Positions 44,199 to 54,557 of a DNA stretch of 64,000 nt are shown here, piece by piece (position 1 is the first letter of the stretch; each line of letters starts with the position of its first letter). A model generated the notes under the pieces. It ran no database searches and was not told the origin of the DNA. It saw only the letters and a program-made list of their open reading frames with translations. The translations under genes and the position numbers were made by a program. The stretch is from positions 496,001 to 560,000 of the forward strand of contig NZ_VOUX01000033.1 of NCBI RefSeq assembly GCF_008011855.1. Reading direction: 5' to 3'. The DNA comes from Serratia bockelmannii. Lineage in GTDB: Bacteria > Pseudomonadota > Gammaproteobacteria > Enterobacterales > Enterobacteriaceae.

Positions 44199-45392
44199 AT
44201 GCAAAAGTTTCTGTTTATGCTTCTCAGCCTGGTGCTGCTCGGCCCATTAGGCATCGATCTTTACCTGCCGACCATTCCCGCCATTGCCGTCGGCCTGGGC
44301 AGCAGCGAAGCGCTGATCCAATCCACCATTTCACTGTTTATTCTGGTGCTCGGCCTCGGCCAGGTCATCGCCGGCCCGCTGGTGGATAACTATGGCCGCA
44401 AGCCGGTGGCGCTGGCCGGCATTATCCTCTACATGATCGGCGCCGCGATGGCGGCGCTGGCTACCAGCCCGACGCTTTTCATCGCTTCGCGTCTGCTGCA
44501 AGGGGTGGCGGTTTGCTGCACCGCCGTCGTCGCCTTCAGCGGCGTGCGCGACCGCCTGAATGGTGACGACGCTGCCCGCGCCTTCGGCTTTCTCAATGGC
44601 ACGCTGAACATCATCCCCGCGCTGGCGCCGCTGCTCGGCGGCCTGCTCGCCGAAGCCTTCGGCTGGCGAGCTCCTTTCTGGTTCCTGGTCGGTTATGCGC
44701 TGCTGGTGTTGGTGCTCATCGCGCTGCGCCTGCCGGAAACCCGCCCTGCCGACACCGTCCCGGTCAAGGGGCTGCCGGTACGCCAATATGCGCGCATCCT
44801 CAGCGAACGGCGTTTCCTTTCCTTTGCGGTAGTGAACTCCGGGGCGATGGGCATGGCGCTGACCTACGTTTCCCTGGCACCGAACGTGCTAATGGGCACC
44901 GCCGGCCTGACCCCGCTGCAATTTTCGCTGGTGTTCGGCGCCAACGGTTTCTGGATCATGCTGGTCAGCTTCTTCGCCAACCGCATCATCCACAAGGTAG
45001 GCCGTCCGGTTTGCCTGGCGACCGGCGGCATTTTGATGGGGCTGGGCTGTCTGGGGTTGCTGCTGGGCGTCATGCTGCTGCCCGCGGCGGCGCAAGCGCA
45101 CTGGCTGGCGTATATGCTGCCGGTCGCCAGCGCCTGCGCCGGGTTGGCGTTCGTGATGGGTCCGGCCACCAGCTACGCGTTGGAGCCGTACTCCAATGAG
45201 GCAGGCGTCGCGTCCGCGCTGGTCGGTTTCGTACAGATGGCCGGCGGTGCCGCACTGGGGCTGGTGGCGATGGCGTTGCCGTTGCAGCCGAAGTTGTCGC
45301 TGGCATTGGTCATGCTGGCGGGCTGCCTGCTGGCGCTGCACGCACGGCGGCTCAGCAAGCAGATTAAAGGGCAGATAAAAAAAGTCGCCTGA
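44199..45392 (+). CDS. Bcr/CflA-type MFS drug exporter
   Basis: Major facilitator of 397 residues with about 12 membrane helices. The Bcr/CflA signature GIDLYLPTIPAIAVGLG lies in the first segment, followed by motif A (GPLVDNYGRKPVAL) between helices 2 and 3. A proton antiport role and drug efflux are inferred from the family; the substrate is unknown. An in-frame TTG at 44172 is a less likely start. Its stop codon lies in a palindrome shared with the convergent alanine racemase gene. Confidence 0.87.
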   Translation: MQKFLFMLLSLVLLGPLGIDLYLPTIPAIAVGLGSSEALIQSTISLFILVLGLGQVIAGPLVDNYGRKPVALAGIILYMIGAAMAALATSPTLFIASRLLQGVAVCCTAVVAFSGVRDRLNGDDAARAFGFLNGTLNIIPALAPLLGGLLAEAFGWRAPFWFLVGYALLVLVLIALRLPETRPADTVPVKGLPVRQYARILSERRFLSFAVVNSGAMGMALTYVSLAPNVLMGTAGLTPLQFSLVFGANGFWIMLVSFFANRIIHKVGRPVCLATGGILMGLGCLGLLLGVMLLPAAAQAHWLAYMLPVASACAGLAFVMGPATSYALEPYSNEAGVASALVGFVQMAGGAALGLVAMALPLQPKLSLALVMLAGCLLALHARRLSKQIKGQIKKVA

Positions 45393-45406
45393 GCCGCGGC
45401 TCAGGC
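45376..45406 (-). terminator. Alanine racemase terminator formed by a 20-bp palindrome over both stop codons
   Basis: GCCTGAGCCGCGGCTCAGGC (45387-45406) is a perfect palindrome. On the minus strand it is followed by GACTTTTTTTATC, giving an intrinsic terminator whose U-tract lies inside the MFS gene. Confidence 0.75.
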
Positions 45407-46474
45407 TTCGGTGACTACCGGCACCCGCGCCGCTAACGCCGACAGCAGCTCATAACCCAACGTTCCTGCCGCCGTGGCCACCTCGTCCACCGGCAGGCGT
45501 TTCCCCCACAGCTCCACGTCGGCGCCCAATTCGACTTGTGGACAGGGCGTCAGATCCACCGCCAGCATATCCATCGACACCGTTCCCAGGGTGCGCGTCA
45601 GCACGCCGTCAACCCACACCGGCGTACCGGTCGGCGCATGACGCGGATAGCCGTCGGCGTAACCGCAGGCCACCACGCCGATACGCTGCGTGCCGGCGGC
45701 GCTGTAACGGCCGCCGTACCCCACGCGATCGCCAGACTTCAGTTGCTGAATGCCGATGATCTCGCTGCTCAGCGTCATCGCCGGCTGCAGCCCCGTCCCC
45801 GCAACATCATTCCAGCAACCGCTCGGCGAAGCGCCATAGAGAACAATCCCAGGGCGGACCCAACTGCCGTGGGTCGAAGGGTGCCACAGCGTGGCGGCCG
45901 AGTTGGCCAGGCAGCGCGGCAACGGTATATCGACTGCCGCTGCCTCGATAGTGGCCATCTGCTGGGCCACGCCTTCCGGGCCGTCGGCGGTGGCGAAATG
46001 GCTCATCAGCGTAAGCTCGCCGATATTGGCAACCGCCTGCGCCCTGCGCCACACCTCATGCAGCCGATCGGGTGCGAACCCCAACCGATTCATGCCGCTG
46101 TTCACTTTCAGATAGACATTGAGCGGCGCGTTCAGCGTGGCGTCGGCGATCGCCGACAGCTGCCAGTCGCTGTGCACCGCCGTCGTCAGGCGATAACGGT
46201 CGAGCAACGCCAGATCCTGCGGCTGGAAGAATCCCTCCAGCAGAAGAATCGGCCCTTGCCAACCCGACTCGCGCAGCAGCACCGCTTCGGCCAGATCCAG
46301 CATGGCGAAGCCGTCGGTTTGCGCCATGCTGCGCCAAACGTGTTTGATGCCGTGGCCATAGGCGTTGGCCTTGACCACCGCCCAAACTTTGGCGCCGGGA
46401 GCGAAACGGCGCACCACCTGCAGGTTATTTTCAATCGCGCCGAGATGCATCGTGGCGGTTATCGGACGGGGCAT
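45401..46474 (-). CDS. dadX: Catabolic alanine racemase
   Basis: PLP enzyme interconverting L- and D-alanine. It has 357 residues. The PLP lysine is Lys35 in [11 protein letters not shown], the second catalytic base Tyr is in [10 protein letters not shown], and the C-terminal domain has [13 protein letters not shown]. It lies downstream of dadA, so it is the catabolic DadX rather than biosynthetic Alr: L-alanine is racemised and then oxidised by DadA. A hairpin sits between the two genes. Confidence 0.95.
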   Translation of the reverse strand: MPRPITATMHLGAIENNLQVVRRFAPGAKVWAVVKANAYGHGIKHVWRSMAQTDGFAMLDLAEAVLLRESGWQGPILLLEGFFQPQDLALLDRYRLTTAVHSDWQLSAIADATLNAPLNVYLKVNSGMNRLGFAPDRLHEVWRRAQAVANIGELTLMSHFATADGPEGVAQQMATIEAAAVDIPLPRCLANSAATLWHPSTHGSWVRPGIVLYGASPSGCWNDVAGTGLQPAMTLSSEIIGIQQLKSGDRVGYGGRYSAAGTQRIGVVACGYADGYPRHAPTGTPVWVDGVLTRTLGTVSMDMLAVDLTPCPQVELGADVELWGKRLPVDEVATAAGTLGYELLSALAARVPVVTEA

Positions 46475-46500
46475 CGGTTCTCCTTGGGGCAGCGTACAGC

Positions 46501-46524
46501 GGCCACGCGCGCCTGCGCGTGGCC
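46501..46524 (-). other. dadA-dadX intercistronic hairpin
   Basis: GGCCACGCGC-GCCT-GCGCGTGGCC, a perfect 10-bp GC stem with no U-tract, in the 76-base gap. It probably tunes relative expression of the two cistrons. Confidence 0.6.
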
Positions 46525-46550
46525 GGAAAAGTCTATGACAACGTCGACGA

Positions 46551-47855
46551 TTAACGTGCGGGATGCACGTCGTTCAGCGGAACCGCGTGTTGCTGGCGAA
46601 ACCCGGCGCTGTAACGCGCCACCGCCAGGTCATCGGAAGGGATCGCCGGCGTAATGCCGGACATCAGATCGGACAACAACTGCCCGGAGCCGCAGGCCAT
46701 CGTCCAGCCCAACGTGCCATGCCCGGTATTGAGATACAGGTTCTTCAGCGAAGTGCGGCCGACAATTGGCGTGCCGTCCGGCGTCATCGGCCGCAGGCCG
46801 GTCCAGAACGTCGCCTCTTCCACTCTGCCGCCGTTCGGGTAGAGATCGCGCACCACCATCTCCAGCGTTTCGCGCCGTTTTTGCTCCAGCTGGGTATTGA
46901 AACCGACGATCTCCGCCATGCCGCCGACGCGAATGCGCTGGTCAAAACGCGTGATGGCGATTTTATACGTCTCATCCAATACCGTAGAGAACGGCGCCGC
47001 CGCTTCGTCGGTGATAGGAATGGTCAACGAATAGCCCTTCAGCGGGTAAACCGGAATGGACACCAGGCCGCGCAGCAGCGCCGTGGAGTACGAGCCGAAC
47101 GCCACCACATAGCTGTCGGCCTTAAACACTTCCTCGCCGCACTGGACGCCGGCGATCTTGTCGCCTTCAACCAGCAGACGATCGACGCCGCGGTTGAACA
47201 GGAAGGTTACGCCCGCCTGCTCTGCCATCTTCGCCAACTGTTGCGTAAACAGCTGGCAATCGCCGGTCTCGTCGTTCGGCAACTGCAGGCCGCCGGTCAG
47301 CTTGTGCGCCACCTGCGCCAACGCCGGCTCGACGCTACCGAGTTGGCCGGCTTCCAGCAATCGGTAAGGCACGCCGGCATCTTCCAATACCGCAATGTCT
47401 TTCGCGGCGTTTTCGAACTGTTGTTGAGTGCGGAACAGCTGCAGCGTGCCGCCCTGGCGACCTTCGTACTGGATACCGGTTTCCTGACGCAGCGCCTTGA
47501 TACAATCGCGGCTGTATTCCGCCAGACGTACCATGCGGCCTTTGTTGGTCATGTAGTGTTCGGTGTTGCAGTTTTTCAGCATCTGCCACATCCAGTTCAG
47601 CTGGAAGCTGCTGCCATCGAGACGGATGGCCAGCGGCGCATGGCGCTGGAACATCCACTTGATGGCCTTAAGCGGCACACCCGGCGCCGCCCAGGGTGCG
47701 GCATAGCCCGGTGAGATCTGCCCAGCGTTCGCAGCGCTGGTTTCCAGTGCGGGGCCTGGCTGACGATCGATCACCGTCACCTCATGCCCCGCCTTCGCCA
47801 AATACCAGGCACTGGCTACGCCCACCACTCCACTACCTAAAATTACCACTCGCAT
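46551..47855 (-). CDS. dadA: D-amino-acid dehydrogenase small subunit
   Basis: Membrane-associated FAD enzyme oxidising D-alanine to pyruvate and ammonia, passing electrons to the respiratory chain. It has 434 residues. The N-terminal dinucleotide fold [21 protein letters not shown] is at 3-23. The C-terminal [20 protein letters not shown] is typical of DadA. It is preceded by a Shine-Dalgarno (GGAG) and, about 95-110 bases upstream, a CRP-like site. First gene of dadAX. Confidence 0.96.
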   Translation of the reverse strand: MRVVILGSGVVGVASAWYLAKAGHEVTVIDRQPGPALETSAANAGQISPGYAAPWAAPGVPLKAIKWMFQRHAPLAIRLDGSSFQLNWMWQMLKNCNTEHYMTNKGRMVRLAEYSRDCIKALRQETGIQYEGRQGGTLQLFRTQQQFENAAKDIAVLEDAGVPYRLLEAGQLGSVEPALAQVAHKLTGGLQLPNDETGDCQLFTQQLAKMAEQAGVTFLFNRGVDRLLVEGDKIAGVQCGEEVFKADSYVVAFGSYSTALLRGLVSIPVYPLKGYSLTIPITDEAAAPFSTVLDETYKIAITRFDQRIRVGGMAEIVGFNTQLEQKRRETLEMVVRDLYPNGGRVEEATFWTGLRPMTPDGTPIVGRTSLKNLYLNTGHGTLGWTMACGSGQLLSDLMSGITPAIPSDDLAVARYSAGFRQQHAVPLNDVHPAR

Positions 47856-47949
47856 CGCTGACTCCAGCCTAAGGCTTCACAAAGCATAATCTTCTGCTCA
47901 CAGGAAATTAACTCAGTGAAAAAATCCGTCCAACAACTTCGTCATCAAA

Positions 47950-47965
47950 CGTGACAATATTCACA
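47950..47965. promoter_or_regulatory. CRP site upstream of dadA
   Basis: CGTGA-CAATAT-TCACA matches TGTGA-N6-TCACA at 9 of 10 positions. CRP activation of dadAX is known in E. coli. Confidence 0.6.
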
Positions 47966-48066
47966 ATTAATTTATCGTCGATAGGTCATGCATTTGCAAT
48001 AGCCACCTGAAAATAGCGATAAGATGCGGTTTAGAGGGGCCTATGGCGTCAAACCGCCGCTGAATA

Positions 48067-48091
48067 GATAGCAATGCTATCAATGATAGCA
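48067..48091. repeat. Triple GATAGCA element (inverted pair plus direct copy)
   Basis: GATAGCA-A-TGCTATC is a 15-bp palindrome, followed 3 bases later by a further GATAGCA. It could be an operator; no regulator is assigned. Confidence 0.4.
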
Positions 48092-48393
48092 ATCAAAAAA
48101 GGCGTAATAAGCAACATTGATTTAACAGAATATAAAAATACCAGCCAATACATAAGCAGAACAAAAAACCAATAAAATAAAAAATTCCAACATAACAAAC
48201 AAAGAGAGCCCCCTCCCTCCGCAGCAGAAAAATCGCGTAAAATTACAGCTACCGTTAACCTTGCTTTCAGTGCTGGAATAAAACACCCGAGCCCTTAGCC
48301 CGCCCGTTTACATTAACGCTGCAGCACGATATGAACGTTAACGCCAGAAGCAACGCCTAAAGTTCACACTGTCGCTATCGTGGAGAACGCCTT

Positions 48394-48711
48394 ATGTTCA
48401 TCGCCATCTACCAATTTTCAGTCAAAACCGGGCACGAACACGCCTTTCGCCAGGCCTGGCTTGAATTGACCCAAGGTATCTATCTGCAGCGCGGCAGCCT
48501 GGGCTCGCGCCTGCATCAGGATGTGAGCGGGCAGTTTATCGGCTATGCGCAATGGCCAAGCCGAGTCGCATGGGAAAGCGCCGGTGATATTCAGTTGGAT
48601 GAACGCTACCGGCAAGCCCGGGAACGAATGCGTGCGACCTTGCTGGCGGATAAAACGCTGTTTGAAATGGAAGTGACGGACGATTATCTGCAAGTCAGAC
48701 CGTTTGACTGA
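48394..48711 (+). CDS. Antibiotic-biosynthesis-monooxygenase (ABM)-domain protein
   Basis: 105 residues, dimeric alpha/beta ferredoxin-like ABM fold: MFIAIYQFSVKTGHEHAFRQ at the start, then GSLGSRLHQD, IGYAQWPSRVAWESA and FEMEVTDDYLQVRPF. Such proteins include small monooxygenases and stress proteins; no specific substrate can be assigned. It has GGAG upstream. Monocistronic, convergent with zinT. Confidence 0.75.
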   Translation: MFIAIYQFSVKTGHEHAFRQAWLELTQGIYLQRGSLGSRLHQDVSGQFIGYAQWPSRVAWESAGDIQLDERYRQARERMRATLLADKTLFEMEVTDDYLQVRPFD

Positions 48712-48757
48712 GGACAAGCCCACCTAAGCGGGCTTGGGGTCGCGGGAGCGGGGGGCA

Positions 48758-49408
48758 TCAATGATGCAGCATCTCGTCCACGACTTCTTTGGTCTGCAGT
48801 TGGAATGGGTAGTAAGTCGGCCAGTTATCCATTTCTTTCAGCAACGCTTCCTGCGAGGTGTTGCCCATAAAGATATGGAAATGCGCCGATTTGCGCGGGC
48901 CGATAATGTGATCGCTGAACTGCACGAATTTCGGCGCCACGCTGCCGGCTTCCTGGCATTCGAACAGATAACGCACGCCCTTTTTACCAGAGACATAGGT
49001 CAGGATCTTATGCCCGGCGTACTTATACTGACAAGCGCTGGCTTGGTCGCCGCGGTGAAACTCCATGACGCCGTTTTCAATACCGATGGTATCCACATCG
49101 GTGGCGTACCCTTTACGGTAATACGCCTTCACTTCTGCGAAGGTCTTGCTCTTATCCTGCGCCGCTTTCTTCTTGAACACCGGATCGAGATCCCCATTGA
49201 GCAGGTAAGGGTACACGGATTGCCACACACCCTCCCAATCCGCCAGGTCGCGATCTTTGACGTCCTTATCGTCGAACACGCCCGCCTCGGCCTTTTTTTC
49301 CACTTCCGTCAGCGGCTTGCCATGTGAATGATGCCCGTGGGCAAACGCCTGCCCGCTGATAAACAGCGCTGCCAGCGCCACCGCCACTTTGCCAAAATGC
49401 CTCGCCAA
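48758..49408 (-). CDS. zinT: ZinT, periplasmic zinc/cadmium-binding protein
   Basis: Periplasmic metal-binding protein (YodA) that helps ZnuA recruit zinc. It has 216 residues. A signal peptide of about 23 residues (ending GQAFA) is followed by a His-rich N-terminus HGHHSHGKP. The calycin domain carries the metal His residues ([10 protein letters not shown], and EMLHH at the C-terminus). The start is TTG at 49408 with AAGGAG 7 bases upstream. A Zur box lies just upstream. Monocistronic. Confidence 0.95.
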   Translation of the reverse strand: MARHFGKVAVALAALFISGQAFAHGHHSHGKPLTEVEKKAEAGVFDDKDVKDRDLADWEGVWQSVYPYLLNGDLDPVFKKKAAQDKSKTFAEVKAYYRKGYATDVDTIGIENGVMEFHRGDQASACQYKYAGHKILTYVSGKKGVRYLFECQEAGSVAPKFVQFSDHIIGPRKSAHFHIFMGNTSQEALLKEMDNWPTYYPFQLQTKEVVDEMLHH

Positions 49409-49438
49409 AATGCGCTCCTTGTCCGTTATTGAGAAAAT

Positions 49439-49461
49439 GAAAAGTTACAATATAACATAAC
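49439..49461. promoter_or_regulatory. Zur box upstream of zinT
   Basis: A 23-bp element with core GTTACAATATAACAT matches the enterobacterial Zur consensus (GAAATGTTATANTATAACAT plus TTC) at 19 of 22 defined positions. It sits 31-53 bases before the zinT start codon, where bound Zur-Zn would block transcription. Confidence 0.8.
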
Positions 49462-49704
49462 AACTTTCAATCCCTGTCGTACAACAGGCATGTGTTGCAC
49501 GCCCTTGCCGCAGGGCTATACTCGGAGAAGACGCGCGGTGCTGTGCCGCCTTCTGCCAGGACGGGCGTCGAATTGAGCGCCGTTCGCGCCTTTGCGTACC
49601 GGCATTTTTATTTCACTGATTTGCAATGATTAATTATGACTTGAACTATGCTTGTTACAGGGTCTGCCGTTTGAGCAAGACCCGTGAATAATGAGGGTGC
49701 GCTG

Positions 49705-51240
49705 ATGACTACTTCAACACATGAAAAGGTTAAGGATGATAAACGTCTGAGCGATGGACCGGACTGGACGTTCGAACTGCTGCAGGTGTATTTGGAGCAG
49801 ATCGACCGCGTCGCCAAGCATTACCGGCTCGACACCTACCCCCATCAGATCGAGGTGATCACCTCCGAGCAGATGATGGACGCCTATTCGAGCGTCGGCA
49901 TGCCGATCAACTATACCCATTGGTCCTTCGGCAAGAAGTTCATCGAAACCGAACAGCGCTACAAACAGGGCCAGCAAGGGCTGGCGTATGAAATCGTCAT
50001 CAACTCCAATCCCTGCATCGCCTACCTGATGGAGGAGAACACCATCACCATGCAGGCGCTGGTGATGGCACACGCCTGCTATGGCCACAACTCGTTCTTC
50101 AAGAATAACTATCTGTTCCGCAGCTGGACCGACGCCAGTTCCATCGTCGATTATCTGTTGTTCGCCCGTCACTACATCAGCCAGTGCGAAGAACGCTACG
50201 GCGTAGAAGAAGTGGAACGGTTGCTGGACTCCTGCCACGCACTGATGAGCTACGGCGTCGACAGGTACAAACGCCCGCAGAAAATCTCCTTGGTGGAAGA
50301 GAAAGCGCGCCAGAAAAGCCGCGAAGAATATCTGCAAAGCCAGGTGAACACGCTGTGGAAGACCCTGCCACGCGTCGAGCGCGAAGAGTCGCCGGAGCAG
50401 GCTCGTCGCTATCCAAGCGAACCGCAGGAAAATATCCTCTATTTTATCGAGAAGAACGCACCGCTACTGGAACCTTGGCAGCGTGAGGTGTTACGCATCG
50501 TGCGCAAAGTCAGCCAGTATTTCTACCCGCAAAAACAGACTCAGGTGATGAACGAGGGCTGGGCCACCTTCTGGCACTACACCATCCTCAACCATTTGTA
50601 CGACGAGGGCCGTGTGACCGAGCGGTTTATGCTGGAGTTTTTACACAGCCACACCAACGTGGTGTATCAGCCGCCTTACAACAGCCCGTACTATAACGGC
50701 ATCAACCCTTATGCACTGGGCTTCGCCATGTTCCAGGACATCAAGCGCATCTGCCAATCACCGACCGAGGAAGACCGCTACTGGTTCCCGGACATCGCCG
50801 GAAAAGACTGGTTGGAGACACTGCACTTCGCCATGCGCGACTTCAAGGACGAGAGCTTTATCAGCCAGTTCCTGTCGCCCAAAGTGATGCGCGACTTCCG
50901 CTTGTTCACCGTGCTGGACGACGATCGCAACAACTATCTGGAAATTGCCGCGATCCACAACGAGGCCGGCTACCGGGCGATCCGTCAGGAGCTGTCTGCA
51001 CAATACAACCTGAGCAATCACGAGCCGAACATTCAGATCTGGAACGTGGACCTGCGCGGCGACCGCTCGCTAACATTGCGTTATATCCCACAGGAGCGTG
51101 CGCCGTTGGATAAAAGCCGTCGCGACGTGTTGAAGCACCTGCACCGCCTGTGGGGCTTCGACGTGATCCTAGAACAGCAAAACGAAGACGGCAGCGTGGA
51201 GCTGCTCGATCGGTGCCCGCCGCGACCAACGCCGCTGTAA
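49705..51240 (+). CDS. ycgB: SpoVR-family protein YcgB
   Basis: SpoVR-like protein; in enterobacteria it acts with PrkA/YeaH in stationary-phase and starvation responses. Molecular role unknown. It has 511 residues. Conserved stretches: PHQIEVITSEQMMDAYSSVG, MPINYTHWSFGKKF, MNEGWATFWHYTILNHLYDE (His and Glu residues that may bind metal) and WFPDIAGKDWLETLHFAMRD. The start at 49705 aligns with E. coli YcgB. Monocistronic, with a shared terminator with fadR. Confidence 0.95.
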   Translation: MTTSTHEKVKDDKRLSDGPDWTFELLQVYLEQIDRVAKHYRLDTYPHQIEVITSEQMMDAYSSVGMPINYTHWSFGKKFIETEQRYKQGQQGLAYEIVINSNPCIAYLMEENTITMQALVMAHACYGHNSFFKNNYLFRSWTDASSIVDYLLFARHYISQCEERYGVEEVERLLDSCHALMSYGVDRYKRPQKISLVEEKARQKSREEYLQSQVNTLWKTLPRVEREESPEQARRYPSEPQENILYFIEKNAPLLEPWQREVLRIVRKVSQYFYPQKQTQVMNEGWATFWHYTILNHLYDEGRVTERFMLEFLHSHTNVVYQPPYNSPYYNGINPYALGFAMFQDIKRICQSPTEEDRYWFPDIAGKDWLETLHFAMRDFKDESFISQFLSPKVMRDFRLFTVLDDDRNNYLEIAAIHNEAGYRAIRQELSAQYNLSNHEPNIQIWNVDLRGDRSLTLRYIPQERAPLDKSRRDVLKHLHRLWGFDVILEQQNEDGSVELLDRCPPRPTPL

Positions 51241-51254
51241 TCCGCCATAACGAC

Positions 51255-51287
51255 AAAGGGCGCCAAAATGGCGCCCTTTCTTAATTT
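51255..51287. terminator. Bidirectional terminator between ycgB and fadR
   Basis: AAAGGGCGCC-AAAAT-GGCGCCCTTT followed by CTTAATTT, between convergent genes. Confidence 0.85.
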
Positions 51288-51300
51288 CATTAATACGCAA

Positions 51301-52020
51301 TCAGCGACGCGCTTCGGTCAGATCGCTCGGCATGGTGCCCTGCATGCTCTGCCAAATCGCCCCGCTGTCTTTACCGTAGTTGCGCACGGTGTCCATCACC
51401 TGGTCGTACAGCTTCTCATGGCACAGCGTGGACAGCTTGCTGTAGAAGGTCAGCGCCAGCTTGCGCGCTTCCGGGTTGGAGAAGTAGTAACGGCCCACGC
51501 GGGTGTACAGCCCTTTCAGGCCGTTGAAAATCAAGCCGTAGATCGGGTTGCCAGAAGCGAACGCCAAACCACGGAAGATCTCGTAATCGAGCAGATTGAA
51601 CGCGTCTGCCTGATCTTCTACCTCGGCGGCTTTCGCCAGCACTTCCTGGGCCTGTTCCGGATGATTGCGCACCGCGGCGCGAATAAAGATCGACGCGATA
51701 TTGGTGCGCACGGACAGCAGGTTATCGATCAGCTGCGGGACACTTTTGTGATCGAGACGGGCTACGGTCTCAAGGATATTGAGGCCGGACGTTTCCCAGA
51801 AATTGTTCACTTTGGTCGGTTTGCCATGCTGAATGGTCAACCAACCATCGCGGGCCAGACGTTGCAACACTTCACGTAACGTAGTGCGCGTGACGCCAAT
51901 CAACTCCGAAAGCTCACGCTCCGCGGGCAAAATAGAGCCAGGGGGGAAGCGATTATTCCAAATACTCTCAATAATGTACTCTTCCGCGAAACCGGCAGGA
52001 CTCTGCGCCTTTATGACCAT
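51301..52020 (-). CDS. fadR: Fatty-acid metabolism regulator FadR
   Basis: GntR-family acyl-CoA-responsive regulator: represses fad degradation genes and activates fabA and fabB. It has 239 residues. The N-terminal winged helix (about 10-75) has [20 protein letters not shown] and [20 protein letters not shown]. The C-terminal acyl-CoA-binding domain follows ([20 protein letters not shown]). It is divergent from nhaB as in E. coli. A FadR-type site is present before fadD at 63.8 kb. Confidence 0.97.
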   Translation of the reverse strand: MVIKAQSPAGFAEEYIIESIWNNRFPPGSILPAERELSELIGVTRTTLREVLQRLARDGWLTIQHGKPTKVNNFWETSGLNILETVARLDHKSVPQLIDNLLSVRTNIASIFIRAAVRNHPEQAQEVLAKAAEVEDQADAFNLLDYEIFRGLAFASGNPIYGLIFNGLKGLYTRVGRYYFSNPEARKLALTFYSKLSTLCHEKLYDQVMDTVRNYGKDSGAIWQSMQGTMPSDLTEARR

Positions 52021-52262
52021 GTGTTTGACGTTCCGTTGCGACGATAAAATCAGTAAAAGTAATCAGCTCATCATACCAGATCGTGCTGACATGACATAGC
52101 GTGAGCGAAAAACAATAAACGAAAGTGTGCATAAAGTGGCAAAAAACGCGCAAAAACACCGGCCGAAGGAAATTTGCCGCCGTAAAACAAGCTCCGGTTG
52201 CACACGCCCCCACCGCATTGTTAGGGTACGTGCTACGACTGATTAAGGATGCATAGAGGACA

Positions 52263-53828
52263 ATGGAAACAACCCTGCGCAGCGCCCTGCTCAAAAATTT
52301 TCTGGGGCAATCTCCCGACTGGTACAAACTGACCATTCTCATTTTTCTGGCGATCAACCCCCTGGTGTTCTTTTTCGCCAGCCCGTTTATTGCGGGTTGG
52401 CTGCTGGTGGTCGAGTTCATCTTTACCCTGGCGATGGCACTGAAATGCTACCCGTTGCTGCCGGGCGGCCTGCTGGCGCTAGAGGCCGTGGCCATCGGCA
52501 TGACCAGCCCGGCGCAGGTTTCGCAGGAAATCGAACATAATCTGGAAGTGTTGCTGCTGCTGATCTTTATGGTGGCAGGCATCTACTTTATGAAGCAGCT
52601 GCTGCTGTTCGTGTTCACCAAGCTGCTGCTCAACATCCGTTCGAAAACGCTGCTGTCGCTGGCGTTTTGCCTGGCCGCCGCCTTCCTTTCTGCCTTCCTC
52701 GACGCGCTGACGGTCGTGGCGGTAGTGATCAGCGTGGCCACCGGTTTCTATTCCATCTATCACAACGTGACGTCAAACCGCCCTGACGGCGACATTGGCG
52801 ATGACAGTGATTTTACCGGCGAAGAGCGCAAACAGACGCTGGAGCAATTCCGCGCCTTTCTGCGCAGCCTGCTGATGCACGCCGGCGTCGGCACCGCGCT
52901 CGGCGGGGTCATGACCATGGTGGGCGAGCCGCAAAACCTGATTATCGCCAAAAACGCGGGCTGGGGTTTTATCGATTTCTTCCTGCGTATGGCGCCGGTC
53001 ACGCTGCCGGTGTTGGTGTGCGGCCTGCTGGTGTGTTGGCTGGTAGAATGTTTTCGCCTGTTTGGCTACGGCGCGCAATTGCCGGGAGCGGTGCGCGACG
53101 TGCTGAAAGAGTATGACCGCAAGGCCAGCGCAGGCCGTAGCAAACAAGAACGGCTTAAATTGGTGATGCAGGCGCTGATCGGCGTTTGGCTGGTGCTGGC
53201 GTTGGCCTTCCATCTGGCAGAAGTTGGGCTGATCGGCCTGTCGGTCATCGTTCTCGCCACCTCCCTGTGCGGCGTGAATGACGAGCACGCCATCGGCAAA
53301 GCGTTCCAGGAAGCGCTGCCATTCACCGCTCTGCTGACGGTGTTCTTCACCGTGGTCGCAGTGATCATCGAACAGCACCTGTTCAGCCCGGTGATCCAGT
53401 TTGTGCTGCGCGCCGAGCCCTCCTCTCAGCTTTCGCTGTTCTACCTGTTCAACGGCCTGCTGTCGTCGGTTTCCGACAACGTGTTCGTCGGCACCGTTTA
53501 CATCAACGAGGCGCGCACCGCGCTGGAAACCGGCGCGATCGGGCTGAAGCAGTTCGAGCTGCTGGCGGTCGCCATCAATACCGGCACCAACCTGCCCTCG
53601 GTCGCCACCCCTAATGGGCAGGCGGCGTTTCTGTTCCTGCTGACGTCGGCATTGGCGCCGCTGGTGCGTCTGTCGTATGGCCGCATGGTCTGGATGGCCC
53701 TGCCTTATACGGTGGTGTTGACGGTAGTTGGCCTGCTGTGCGTCCAATTCACTTTGGAGCCGGCGACCGAGCTGTTGACGCAGTGGCATTGGCTGACGCT
53801 GCCGCCCATCGACACCGTCAGCCACTGA
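52263..53828 (+). CDS. nhaB: Na+/H+ antiporter NhaB
   Basis: Electrogenic Na+/H+ antiporter of the inner membrane, for Na+ and pH homeostasis. It has 521 residues with about 12 membrane segments, e.g. [20 protein letters not shown] and [17 protein letters not shown] near the end. Family motifs include [20 protein letters not shown] and [24 protein letters not shown] lies 5 bases before ATG. dsbB is 119 bases downstream, as in E. coli. Confidence 0.96.
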   Translation: METTLRSALLKNFLGQSPDWYKLTILIFLAINPLVFFFASPFIAGWLLVVEFIFTLAMALKCYPLLPGGLLALEAVAIGMTSPAQVSQEIEHNLEVLLLLIFMVAGIYFMKQLLLFVFTKLLLNIRSKTLLSLAFCLAAAFLSAFLDALTVVAVVISVATGFYSIYHNVTSNRPDGDIGDDSDFTGEERKQTLEQFRAFLRSLLMHAGVGTALGGVMTMVGEPQNLIIAKNAGWGFIDFFLRMAPVTLPVLVCGLLVCWLVECFRLFGYGAQLPGAVRDVLKEYDRKASAGRSKQERLKLVMQALIGVWLVLALAFHLAEVGLIGLSVIVLATSLCGVNDEHAIGKAFQEALPFTALLTVFFTVVAVIIEQHLFSPVIQFVLRAEPSSQLSLFYLFNGLLSSVSDNVFVGTVYINEARTALETGAIGLKQFELLAVAINTGTNLPSVATPNGQAAFLFLLTSALAPLVRLSYGRMVWMALPYTVVLTVVGLLCVQFTLEPATELLTQWHWLTLPPIDTVSH

Positions 53829-53947
53829 GACGGCGCCGGCAGGGTGAACCGATATTTTTACGCTGAAACCGGCCCAAGTGGCTGGCAGCGAGGGGGAATT
53901 GGTTTACACTGCCGGTTCAATTGCTTACTGCATGGAAGAATCTAGAT

Positions 53948-54478
53948 ATGTTGCAATTCTTTAACCGCTGTTCACAAGGACGCGGCGCCTGGCTGCTGAT
54001 GGCCCTGACAGCGTTGGTGTTGGAACTGGTCGCGCTCTATTTCCAGCACGTTATGCTGCTGCAGCCGTGCGTGATGTGCATTTACGAGCGTTGCGCGCTA
54101 TTCGGCATCCTCGGCGCCTCGTTGGTAGGCGCTATCGCGCCGAAAACCCCGCTGCGCTACGCGGCGATCTTGCTGTGGATCTACAGCGCCTGGGAAGGCG
54201 TACAGCTGGCGTGGAAGCACACCATGATCCAGTTGCATCCTTCGCCATTCAATACCTGCGATTTCTTCGTCAGCTTCCCGTCCTGGCTGCCGCTGGACAA
54301 ATGGTTGCCGGCGGTGTTCCACGCTTCCGGTGACTGTTCCGTGCGTCAATGGCAGTTCCTGACGCTGGAAATGCCACAATGGCTGGTTGGTATCTTCGGC
54401 GCCTATCTGCTGGTGGCGCTGATTGTACTGATCGCACAGTTTGTCCGCCCACGCCGCCGCGATCTGTTCGGCCGCTGA
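53948..54478 (+). CDS. dsbB: Disulfide-bond oxidoreductase DsbB
   Basis: Inner-membrane quinone reductase that re-oxidises DsbA. It has 176 residues from ATG 53948, exactly the E. coli length. Four membrane helices. The essential cysteine pairs are Cys41/Cys44 ([11 protein letters not shown]) and Cys104/Cys130 in the second periplasmic loop (FNTCDFF and SGDCSVR). It ends RRRDLFGR as in E. coli. The ORF upstream start at 53921 is not needed. Confidence 0.97.
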   Translation: MLQFFNRCSQGRGAWLLMALTALVLELVALYFQHVMLLQPCVMCIYERCALFGILGASLVGAIAPKTPLRYAAILLWIYSAWEGVQLAWKHTMIQLHPSPFNTCDFFVSFPSWLPLDKWLPAVFHASGDCSVRQWQFLTLEMPQWLVGIFGAYLLVALIVLIAQFVRPRRRDLFGR

Positions 54479-54491
54479 ACGGCAGACAAAC

Positions 54492-54522
54492 AAAAAACGG
54501 CGCCACCAGGCGCCGTTTTTTT
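54492..54522. terminator. dsbB terminator (bidirectional)
   Basis: AAAAAACGGCGCC-ACCA-GGCGCCGTTTTTT; it can also end the minus-strand small peptide gene at 54558-54629. Confidence 0.93.
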
Positions 54523-54557
54523 AGGGTATTACTGTCAAATTCAGAGATAACCCCATT

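Larger units (their letters stand above)
47856..48393. other. 538-base dadA-upstream / ABM-gene-upstream region
   Basis: AT-rich. It holds a CRP-like site for dadA (47950-47965) and a cluster of three GATAGCA elements (48067-48091). The stretch from about 48110 to 48230 is notably A-rich (long A/T runs), as at H-NS-bound DNA. No ORF recognised. Confidence 0.5.
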
